A stretch of 64,000 nucleotides of DNA from positions 1 to 64,000 of the forward strand of contig JAUMBL010000073.1 in assembly GCA_032115775.1 (NCBI GenBank), written 5' to 3'. The translations under genes and the position numbers were made by a program. The stretch is from M3007 sp032115775. Its GTDB lineage: Bacteria; Bacteroidota; Bacteroidia; Chitinophagales; Saprospiraceae. The first letter of the stretch is position 1; every line of letters begins with the position of its first letter. Shown here in pieces: positions 57,909 to 64,000 of this stretch. The notes under the pieces are model-generated. The model was not told the origin of the DNA. It was given only the letters and a program-made list of their open reading frames with translations, and did no database searches.

Positions 57909-60587
57909 TCAATCTTTATTCCGCGATCGAACCATTTTTTCCAGTGCGCCGTTAAACTGATCGGCTTGTTCGAGCGCTTCCAGCGTCAGGTGCATGCGAT
58001 AGCGCCAGTAGTGATTGGGGTCTGCGGGGACGTTGATGCGTTCTTCCTGCGGATTTTCGCGGCGCAGGCTGCCGTCTATCCCGAGGAGGTCCTGGAGTTG
58101 AAAGACGGCCCACATAGCGGGCGACTCGAGGTGTTGTTGCACGATGGCGCGGTTGATCCAGGGTTCGCAGAAAAAGGGCGCGCGGCCCGATTCTGCCAGG
58201 ATTTCTTGGTAGAACTGCTGCGTCAGTTCGCGATTTTCTTCCCACCAGCCGCGGATCGTGCTCATATCGTGGGTAGAAGGCGTCACGACGCTGAGATAGG
58301 GGGCGTCTTTGGGGTGAAAAAAGCGGACGCCGGTTTTTTTAGGCATCCGCTGCACTTCCAGGCTGAGGATGCCGAGCGACGCCATGACGTCGGGCACGCA
58401 ATGCGGCACCATGCCGAGGTCTTCGCCGCAGATCAGCATCTCCGTGGCGCGTTTCAGCGCCGGGAGTTTTTCCAGCGCCTCGGCCTGCCAGAAATCGTCC
58501 TGGCGGCGGAAAAAATAGTCCACGTACAAAGCCTGCAGGCGCGCTTGCATTGCGTGGTCCAGATCCTGGAAAGTACGGGTTTTTTCTATCCCGAAGCGGA
58601 AAGCGCCATGCCAGCCCTTGTCGGGATTCGGAGGGCGCTCGGGCGTATCGAGGAGGAGGACATTGGCGAGGAGGTTAAAGAGGCCCGCCTGCAGTCGGCG
58701 ATTTTCCGGCGTATCCGGCAGCGCGGCGAAGTGATTGCGCACCTGGACTTGCGTGTCGAATTCCGGGCGGAATTGGAATTCGCCGGCGCGCGGTTCGCGC
58801 AAAAACTGCGCTTTCACGGTCTCGGCCAGATCGCCGAATTCATCGGCCAGGATGCGGCCTGTGATCCAGGGGCGGCAGAAGCGGTCGTAGTGGAAAGGAA
58901 TGCCGGCTTGGCGGAGTTCCTGTTCCGACACCGGAATTGCGGGCACGAAATGCCCGAGAATGCCTTCCACCGCCTGCGCGGGAATGCTCCAGATTCGGAA
59001 GAAGCCGAGAATATGGTCAATGCGGAAAGCGTCGAAATAGAGGCTCATTTGTTGGAAGCGGCTGCGCCACCAAGCGAAGTCGTCTGCCTTCATTTGCGCC
59101 CAGTTGTACGTTGGGAAGCCCCAATTTTGGCCTTTTTCGGCAAAATCGTCGGGCGGTGCGCCGGCCTGCTGATCCATGAAATAGCGCTCCGGCGCCGTCC
59201 AGGCATCGCAGCTGTACCGGTAAATTCCGATCGGAATGTCCCCTTTGAGGGCGAGTCCTTTTGCATGCGCGTGTTCGACGGCCTGGCACAGTTGCAGGTG
59301 CAGCTGCCACTGTACAAAATAGTGGAGCGCGACGCCGTCGAAATACTTCGAGCCGGGGGCGCTTAGTTGCTCGATTTGGTCGGCCTGATACGCCTGGTAT
59401 TCCGGCCACTGATTGAAATCCGTGGTACCGAACTGGTCGCGCAGGCAACAGAAGGCAGCGTAAGGCTTGAGCCAGTGCGCCTGGGTTTGGAAATAGGCTT
59501 TGAAGGCTTTATCGTCCAGAAACTGCGTCTTTTGCGCCTCAAACAGCGTTTTGATTGCCGTCCATTTGAGTTGCATGACCGCCTCGTAATCTACCGCCGG
59601 CAGGCTGTTGAGTTTTTTGGCTTCTTTGGCGAAGGGTTTGAGCAGGGCGGCGTGTTTCTTCCCGGCCACGGATGGCAGGTGCAGGTACATGGGGTGCAGG
59701 GCGAAGGCCGAGATGGCGGCGTAGGGATAAGAATCCGATTTTGTGCCGGTAGCCGAGGTGTCATTGACCGGCAGGAGTTGGAGGAGTTTCAGGCCGACGC
59801 TTTGCGCCCAGTCGGCGAGTTTCGGCAGGTCGGCGAATTCGCCAACGCCCCAGCTTTGTTCCGATCGCAGGCTAAAGACCGGGATCGCCACGCCGGCGCC
59901 GCGCCAGGTATCGTGGGGCAGCCGGGCAAACCCGTCGTGGAGCAGGCAGCCGGCGGCGGCGTGGTAGAGCGCGCGGTTATCGCCTGTTTCGAAGCCGAGG
60001 AACTTATTGGTGCGGGCGTTCCAGACGCCGTATTTATATGCCAGGGGGAAGTATTCGCGGGCGAGGTCGAGCCGGATCGTCCACCAGCCGTCCTCCTCCC
60101 GGAGCACGAGCGGCGCCGCCGTATCCCAGTTGCGCAAGGCCGGTCCGTGACCGAGCAGGCAGACGCGTTCGTCGGCTTGCAGAAGCGGCGCTTTCACGCG
60201 AAACACATGCGTGTACGCGCTCGGCGCCGGGCGGTTCTCCGCCGGCGGCCGGCGCAGAAAAATATTGCGGAAAGGTTGCGTATCAAATGCGTTTTCCGGC
60301 GCGCCGGGCGGATTCCAAGCGTCGAAGGTAGCGATCGTATCGAAGGGGAGATCTCGGAGCGGCAGCGTTCGACGCGTTTCCCATTCCGCCTCCCGATGGC
60401 CGTCTCGATCCTGGAACAGGTATTGGTACGGCAGCGCGTCGGCGCCGTCCGGGGCGATATCCAGGCGCAGGCGCCACATTTCCTCGTTGAGGTATTCCAT
60501 GAGGAGCGGCTCCGCGTCCGAGCCGAGCCGAAGCCAGAGCGATTCGCCGGGCTGGGTGCGGTAATAGAGATGGAAGTGGACTTGCAT
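57909..60587 (-). CDS. malQ: 4-alpha-glucanotransferase (GH77) with N-terminal starch-binding modules
   Basis: An 892-residue amylomaltase that transfers alpha-1,4-glucan segments in maltodextrin or glycogen metabolism. The ATG at 60587 is chosen (MQVHFHLYYRTQPGESL), as the upstream 35 codons look non-coding. The first ~250 residues hold two CBM20-like beta modules (QVHFHLYYRTQPGESLWLRL, VFRVKAPLLQADERVCLLG). The GH77 barrel shows SLRSEQSWGVGEFADLPKL, YRYSCDAWTAPERYF, the nucleophile in FDAFRIDHILGFFRIW, the acid in LICGEDLGMVPHCV, and the third carboxylate in TPSTHDMSTIRGW. Cytoplasmic, with no signal peptide. Modular MalQ of this length is common in Bacteroidota and in plant DPE2-like enzymes. 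Confidence 0.93.
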   Translation of the reverse strand: MQVHFHLYYRTQPGESLWLRLGSDAEPLLMEYLNEEMWRLRLDIAPDGADALPYQYLFQDRDGHREAEWETRRTLPLRDLPFDTIATFDAWNPPGAPENAFDTQPFRNIFLRRPPAENRPAPSAYTHVFRVKAPLLQADERVCLLGHGPALRNWDTAAPLVLREEDGWWTIRLDLAREYFPLAYKYGVWNARTNKFLGFETGDNRALYHAAAGCLLHDGFARLPHDTWRGAGVAIPVFSLRSEQSWGVGEFADLPKLADWAQSVGLKLLQLLPVNDTSATGTKSDSYPYAAISAFALHPMYLHLPSVAGKKHAALLKPFAKEAKKLNSLPAVDYEAVMQLKWTAIKTLFEAQKTQFLDDKAFKAYFQTQAHWLKPYAAFCCLRDQFGTTDFNQWPEYQAYQADQIEQLSAPGSKYFDGVALHYFVQWQLHLQLCQAVEHAHAKGLALKGDIPIGIYRYSCDAWTAPERYFMDQQAGAPPDDFAEKGQNWGFPTYNWAQMKADDFAWWRSRFQQMSLYFDAFRIDHILGFFRIWSIPAQAVEGILGHFVPAIPVSEQELRQAGIPFHYDRFCRPWITGRILADEFGDLAETVKAQFLREPRAGEFQFRPEFDTQVQVRNHFAALPDTPENRRLQAGLFNLLANVLLLDTPERPPNPDKGWHGAFRFGIEKTRTFQDLDHAMQARLQALYVDYFFRRQDDFWQAEALEKLPALKRATEMLICGEDLGMVPHCVPDVMASLGILSLEVQRMPKKTGVRFFHPKDAPYLSVVTPSTHDMSTIRGWWEENRELTQQFYQEILAESGRAPFFCEPWINRAIVQQHLESPAMWAVFQLQDLLGIDGSLRRENPQEERINVPADPNHYWRYRMHLTLEALEQADQFNGALEKMVRSRNKD

Positions 60588-60701
60588 GCGGGTGTGGGTT
60601 TTGAGGAGGCGAAGGTACGAACATTTCCTTCCGGGCGGCGACGGCGGATTGCGGTTTTTGAGCGCCCGGCGAGAAATTCCGAAGTGCTCCATGATCGCAT
60701 T

Positions 60702-60747
60702 AATGACAAAATGACTGTTAATTATAGCGCACCAATGACAAAATGTC
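60702..60747 (+). promoter_or_regulatory. Paired TGACAAAATG repeats upstream of hsp20
   Basis: AATGACAAAATG occurs at 60702-60713 and again at 60734-60745, 32 bp apart. The second copy extends to the inverted repeat GACAAAATGTC (60737-60747), and TTTTTTTGTCAAAA follows. The pattern suggests binding sites for a dimeric activator or repressor of the hsp20 gene 100 bp downstream. Confidence 0.4.
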
Positions 60748-60792
60748 GCATTTTTTTGTCAAAATTTCGGATCAACAGGGCTGGCGGCGCGG

Positions 60793-60808
60793 TGGTACGC
60801 AAATTGAA
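60793..60808 (+). promoter_or_regulatory. Sigma-54-like promoter for hsp20
   Basis: TGGTACGCAAATTGAA matches the -24/-12 form TGGYACG-N4-TTGCW in all but one key base, with GG and the -12 pair separated by 10 bp. The -12 dinucleotide is GA instead of GC, so the match is imperfect. Confidence 0.35.
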
Positions 60809-60849
60809 CAGGCAATACAAAATTTCTAACCACTACAAACAATAGATCT

Positions 60850-61254
60850 ATGACACTTGTAAAATTTAAGACCGTGCCTGCGCAAGCATTTGCGCCCCAA
60901 ATCAACAGCACTTTCGCCGCATTCAACCGACCGGCCGTAAACGTAGCGCAAACTGTGCAAGGCTTTGAAATTGAACTCGCTGCGCCCGGCCTACAGCGCG
61001 AAGATTTTCAAATCAACCTGGAAGCGGACGTACTGACGATTTCCGCGAATAAGCAGGCGGCCGACGCAAGCGACGCGTCGGTGCGGTACAGTCGCCGGGA
61101 ATTTGCCGTCGCATCATTCGAACGCGCCTTCCGCCTGCCGGACAACATAGACCCCGAAACGGTCGCCGCGTCCTACCAACAGGGCATCCTGCGCGTCACC
61201 CTGGCCTTCAAGCCGGAGCGCAAACCGCTGACGCGCACCGTGGAAGTCGCCTAA
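60850..61254 (+). CDS. Small heat-shock protein Hsp20 / alpha-crystallin family
   Basis: A 134-residue chaperone that holds unfolding proteins. After a short N-terminal arm (~1-40) the alpha-crystallin domain shows GFEIELAAPGLQREDFQINLEADVLTISANK (in parts: FEIELAAPGLQREDFQI and LEADVLTISANK), YSRREFAVASFERAFRLP, and YQQGILRVTLAFKPE with the final signature (A/Y)xxxGxLxVxL. The C-terminal tail is short, and a weak IXI-like motif is not obvious. Upstream elements (sigma-54-like sequence and TGACAAAATG repeats) hint at stress-responsive control. It is a single-gene unit, with no partner chaperone in the window. Confidence 0.93.
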   Translation: MTLVKFKTVPAQAFAPQINSTFAAFNRPAVNVAQTVQGFEIELAAPGLQREDFQINLEADVLTISANKQAADASDASVRYSRREFAVASFERAFRLPDNIDPETVAASYQQGILRVTLAFKPERKPLTRTVEVA

Positions 61255-61581
61255 GCCGGCTGATTCGCCTATTTGTTAACAAGTTGTTAAATCGGAAAAA
61301 AACAGCCCGTTTTCGGCAGTTTGCAACAACCAAATCGCAGATTCCCGGTTTAAACTATGCTTTTGCACGATACGTGATGTGCGAAAGCGACACAATCAGT
61401 CAAATTTTGCGGCCTGCGCCGCCCTGCTTCACCCGAAAATACCAAGTCCCCGCAAAGGACGAAACGCTTCAGGATGTTTTGCGATACGCCAGGAAGACAA
61501 AACCGCTGCGCGCGCATTCGGCTAATTGATTATTAAGCAGTTTTCATAAGGTTAGTTAATAGGGTTTTAGGTGTTTTCATG

Positions 61582-61615
61582 GAGCCAGGGCAGTAATGTC
61601 TTGGCTCTTTTTATA
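61582..61615 (+). terminator. Terminator-like hairpin downstream of hsp20
   Basis: GAGCCA pairs with TGGCTC around a 14-base loop, followed by TTTTTAT. It lies 330 bp after the hsp20 stop. The gap 61255-61581 holds no convincing gene, so this may end a long hsp20 3' UTR or a small unrecognised transcript. Confidence 0.5.
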
Positions 61616-61664
61616 TCTATTTACTTTCGGGTTTTCCCTTATTTTTGCGGTTTTGAGGCCGGCA

Positions 61665-61821
61665 GGGTTGTTTGGAAAAAGCATTTCGCCGCCTTCGGCG
61701 GCGAAATGAAATGATGTTTGGGCGCCTGTTTTTTGATTTTTTTTAGAAAAAATCAAAAAACAGGCGCCCAAACAGAATATTTTTTGGTTAAAGGGTCGTC
61801 AATGGACTTATTACACAACCC
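61665..61821. mobile_element. Element B copy 7
   Basis: A 157-bp copy with ends GGGTTGTTTGGAAAAAG and TTATTACACAACCC, the GC hairpin GCCGCCTTCGGCGGC first, then the long hairpin with arms GTTTGGGCGCCTGTTTT and AAAACAGGCGCCCAAAC. It is fused directly to copy 8. Confidence 0.8.
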
Positions 61822-61934
61822 CGTGAAATAATGTTTAGGCGCCTGTTTTTTTTTAAAAAAAACCAAAAAAACAGGCACCTAAACAGCCTGTTTTTTGGTT
61901 TTAGAGGCCGTTCCTACACTTATTCAACAACCCT
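61822..61934. mobile_element. Element B copy 8, left part missing, abutting the TPR gene
   Basis: It begins GTGAAATAATGTTTAGGCG directly after copy 7, lacking a left end and GC hairpin. Long hairpin arms are GTTTAGGCGCCTGTTTT and AAAACAGGCACCTAAAC (one mismatch). The right end ATTCAACAACCC finishes at 61933-61934, directly before an ATG at 61935. Confidence 0.7.
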
Positions 61935-61953
61935 ATGCTAAAACGTCTTTTAC

Positions 61954-63183
61954 GTGGAATCCATACCTGACGCATCGCACCGAAGCGCGTATTTTACCGG
62001 GCTTCAAGCTGCCGATCCGGCTATTTTGTCGGAAATTAAGACTCATTTTTACCGGGGCGTGGTTCAAGCTGTTGAACGCGCGGGGGGTACGTTTGCCGAC
62101 GGCGAAGTGTTTTACAAAACGGCGCTGGCAACGCTCCTCAATTTGGCGGAGCCGCCGGCACAGGATGCCTGGCGTCTGACCCTGGAAACGCTGGCGGTAG
62201 CGCAATTTCAAAGCTGGCTGCGGGAGCGCGGCCAAACGCCGATTGCGGAAGCGCCGGCGCAAGAGGTACCTGTCCCGGACGATGCGGCGCTCCGGCAAAC
62301 CAGACAGCGCATCACCGTCTGGAACCAATTGCTCAAAATATCGCGCGAGGCGCGCCTGACCGCCCTCGCCGTCTTGGGCGAATCCTGGGACGATGCCGCA
62401 GTCGCCGCCGCGCTCGGGCAACGCCCGGCGCAGTTTGCCGCCCGAAAACTGCAGTACCTGGCGGAATTGCGGGAAGGCCTCCGCCTGCCCGACGGCGAAT
62501 GGCCCGACTGGGTGGCGGCTGCCCTGGGCGACGCGCAGGGCTGGGCGCTCTGGCAGGCGCTGCACACGCCCGATCGGGAAGCCGCGCCGACTTCCGGGGC
62601 GAAAAGTAACCTGGTTCGTGTAATTTTTTTCCTGCTCCTAGCCGCCACGTTGGGCTATATGGCCTACGTGTACTGGTGGGCGCCCAAATCGGCCGGACAA
62701 GTCTTCCAAGAACAGTTTACACCGCCCGAAAGCCTGACGGCCGACCAGCGCGCCCGCTACGACGGCGCCCTGAGCAACGATTCCGTGTCGGCACGCCCCA
62801 ATCAATGCACCCGCATGATCCGGGAAGCCGATGCATTTTACCGGAAAAAACAATGGGAGGAAGCCCAGGACGCCCTGCTGTTGATCGCGCTCGATCCGTC
62901 TGAAAATATCTGCCGAAACGATGCCTGGTTTTACCTGGGCATTATCCGCTTGAAACTGGACGATCCGCAAACCGCCCTCGAGTGTTTTGTAAAAATTGAC
63001 AACCTGGAACAGTTCGGCGAGGAGGTGTACTGGTATCAGGCGCTTTGCTTCGTTAAATTATCCGCGCAGGACAGCGACCTGCGCCCCCGGGCGGTTCGGG
63101 CGATCCAACGCCTGCTGGAACAAACCCAAGACCCGAAACGCCGCGAGCAGGCGGAAAAAATGCTGGAAGAATTGTCGGAATAA
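61954..63183 (+). CDS. Membrane protein with sigma-like N-terminal region and TPR-like C terminus
   Basis: A 409-residue protein with GTG as the first start in this frame. Residues ~12-60 (AYFTGLQAADPAILSEI, THFYRGVVQAVERAGG, EVFYKTALATLL) resemble region 2 of Saprospiria sigma-70-like factors, and ~115-170 (ISREARLTALAVLGESWDDAAVAAALGQR...ARKLQYLAELREG) resemble region 4, but key DNA- and core-binding residues are not convincing. A membrane helix (~214-233, VIFFLLLAATLGYMAYVYWW) and a C-terminal TPR-like region (ADAFYRKKQWEEAQDALLLI, WFYLGIIRLKLDDPQTALECF) follow. An in-frame ATG at 61935 in another frame reads MLKRLLRGIHT then stops, so a frameshift or an insertion-truncated N terminus is possible. 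Function unknown. Confidence 0.65.
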   Translation: MESIPDASHRSAYFTGLQAADPAILSEIKTHFYRGVVQAVERAGGTFADGEVFYKTALATLLNLAEPPAQDAWRLTLETLAVAQFQSWLRERGQTPIAEAPAQEVPVPDDAALRQTRQRITVWNQLLKISREARLTALAVLGESWDDAAVAAALGQRPAQFAARKLQYLAELREGLRLPDGEWPDWVAAALGDAQGWALWQALHTPDREAAPTSGAKSNLVRVIFFLLLAATLGYMAYVYWWAPKSAGQVFQEQFTPPESLTADQRARYDGALSNDSVSARPNQCTRMIREADAFYRKKQWEEAQDALLLIALDPSENICRNDAWFYLGIIRLKLDDPQTALECFVKIDNLEQFGEEVYWYQALCFVKLSAQDSDLRPRAVRAIQRLLEQTQDPKRREQAEKMLEELSE

Positions 63184-63204
63184 CCCCGGCGCACACCTAA
63201 TCGT

Positions 63205-63846
63205 ATGCTATCTATACTTCAACCGTATTTCCCCGAATTATCCGAGCGCCAACAGGCCCAATTCGACCAACTGGCGCCGCTGTACAGCGATTGGAACGCC
63301 CGGATCAATGTGATCTCCCGGCAGGACATCGAGCACCTGGCCGTGCACCACGTTTTACATTCCCTGGCGATTGCCAAGGCGTTTACGTTTCAGGCCGGCG
63401 CCCAGTTGCTGGATTTGGGCACCGGCGGCGGTTTTCCCGGTATTCCGCTCGCGATCTTATTTCCAGAAACGCAATTTATGCTGATTGACGGGACGGGCAA
63501 AAAAATCCGGGTGGTGCAGGAGGTTAGCGCGGCGCTGGGGCTTGCGAACGTGCAGGCGGCGCACCGGCGCGTAGAGGAGATCAAAATGCCGGGGCGTTTC
63601 GACTTCGTGCTGTCGCGCGGGGTAGCGCCCCTGGATCGCCTGCTGCTCTGGAGTCAGCCGTTATTGCGGAGGCAGCACCGGCACGCGTATCCAAACGGAT
63701 TGATCGCCCTCAAGGGCGGCAACCTGAAGCCGGAAATCACCGCGCTGCCTGGAAACGGGTCGGCGTACACGGAGGTGTTCCCGATCAACCAGTGGTTTTC
63801 GGAGCCTTTTTTTGAAGAAAAATATGTGGTGTACGTGCAGGGATAG
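63205..63846 (+). CDS. rsmG: 16S rRNA (guanine-N7)-methyltransferase RsmG
   Basis: A 213-residue SAM-dependent methyltransferase that modifies G527 of 16S rRNA. The N-terminal arm (FPELSERQQAQFDQLAPLYSDWNARINVISRQDIEHLAVHHVLHS, here seen as YSDWNARINVISRQD and HHVLHSLAI) is diagnostic. The SAM fold has LLDLGTGGGFPGIPLAIL, then FMLIDGTGKKIRVVQEV and RFDFVLSRGVAPLDRLL. It ends YVVYVQG. It is 22 bp from the TPR protein on the same strand. Loss of this enzyme gives low-level streptomycin resistance in other bacteria. Confidence 0.95.
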   Translation: MLSILQPYFPELSERQQAQFDQLAPLYSDWNARINVISRQDIEHLAVHHVLHSLAIAKAFTFQAGAQLLDLGTGGGFPGIPLAILFPETQFMLIDGTGKKIRVVQEVSAALGLANVQAAHRRVEEIKMPGRFDFVLSRGVAPLDRLLLWSQPLLRRQHRHAYPNGLIALKGGNLKPEITALPGNGSAYTEVFPINQWFSEPFFEEKYVVYVQG

Positions 63847-63863
63847 GGCCTGCCTGCCGGGTG

Positions 63864-64000
63864 TCAGGAAAAATTCCGGATCGCTTGTCCCAATTGATAC
63901 ACGTCTTCAAACGAATTGTACATCGGAACCGGCGCGAAACGGATCACGTTCGGTTCCCGCCAGTCGGCAATTAGGCCGTTTTCCGTAAGAAAATCGAAAA
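63864..64000 (-). CDS. kynU: Kynureninase, C-terminal part (gene runs off the window)
   Basis: Reading the minus strand from the window end gives FDFLTENGLIADWREPNV followed by IRFAPVPMYNSFEDVYQLG and a stop at 63864-63866. The block (G.I.DWREPNVIR.APVP.YNS(F/Y)EDV) is the standard C terminus of kynureninase, a PLP enzyme that cleaves kynurenine to anthranilate and alanine in tryptophan breakdown. Only 45 codons are inside the window. The gene is convergent with rsmG. Confidence 0.88.
   Translation of the reverse strand, partial: FDFLTENGLIADWREPNVIRFAPVPMYNSFEDVYQLGQAIRNFS

Noticed and set aside
61284..61529. 81-codon frame in the gap after hsp20.
   Set aside because: TTG start, no recognised domain, mixed composition. 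A terminator follows at 61582, so a small gene is not excluded, but there is no positive support.
1..64000. Search by eye for tRNA, rRNA, tmRNA, prophage genes, restriction systems or toxin-antitoxin pairs.
   Set aside because: Nothing convincing was found. Small RNA genes without strong structure could be missed without tools.

Overview
The window looks like a chromosomal segment of a Bacteroidota bacterium, most likely of the Saprospiria (Saprospiraceae-type). The evidence is the set of type IX secretion (T9SS) cargo proteins with C-terminal sorting domains, a PorV/PorQ-type protein, a SusC/TonB-like receptor, a LytTR regulator, a fused E1 alpha/beta 2-oxoacid dehydrogenase, several promoters of the Bacteroidota form TTTG-N(19-21)-TAnnTTTG, and no consistent Shine-Dalgarno sites. 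Base composition is moderately GC-rich in genes, while the intergenic insertions are AT-rich. No rRNA, tRNA or CRISPR array was seen.

Layout. 1-8.1 kb: housekeeping and envelope genes (Mn-type superoxide dismutase, rfbC, secreted M28 peptidase, hldD, LpxH-like hydrolase, TrpF-like barrel protein, small membrane protein, fused 2-oxoacid dehydrogenase E1). 8.2-9.4 kb: HIT protein and greA with a possibly attenuated leader. 9.46-27.66 kb: one gene for a 6067-residue secreted surface protein made of HYR-like modules, including about 31 near-identical 81-residue units, then dockerin-like, cohesin-like and T9SS sorting regions. 27.9-37.7 kb: LytTR regulator, then (same strand, separated by a strong terminator) a three-gene surface operon of TonB-dependent receptor, 1356-residue T9SS protein and PorV-like barrel. 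37.9-48.5 kb: 2-hydroxyacid dehydrogenase, lipoprotein, TlpA-like thioredoxin, an ECF sigma factor paired with an odd membrane protein, glucosaminidase, SDR, haem-binding protein, UPF1-type helicase. 48.9-64 kb: giant FAD/FeS dehydrogenase, propeller-like protein, guaB, ligA, lipoprotein, 4-alpha-glucanotransferase, Hsp20, sigma-like/TPR protein, rsmG and the 3' end of kynU.

The most unusual content is non-coding. Eight copies of a palindromic element (here 'element B', about 90-160 bp) sit in intergenic gaps. They carry a long hairpin whose two arms change together from copy to copy, plus a small GC hairpin (GCCGCCGGAGGCGGC type). Some copies supply stop codons or abut start codons of neighbouring genes. 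Three copies of a second element ('element A') have 16-bp terminal inverted repeats starting GTAA and 7-8-bp direct flanking repeats, which looks like an IS66-derived MITE. Two of the three A copies carry an element B in the same central slot but in opposite orientations. A third short repeat (core CCCCGAAGGGGTGACAT) occurs three times.

All function calls come from reading motifs by eye. No database search or alignment was run, so family names are recognitions and the mechanistic proposals are inference.
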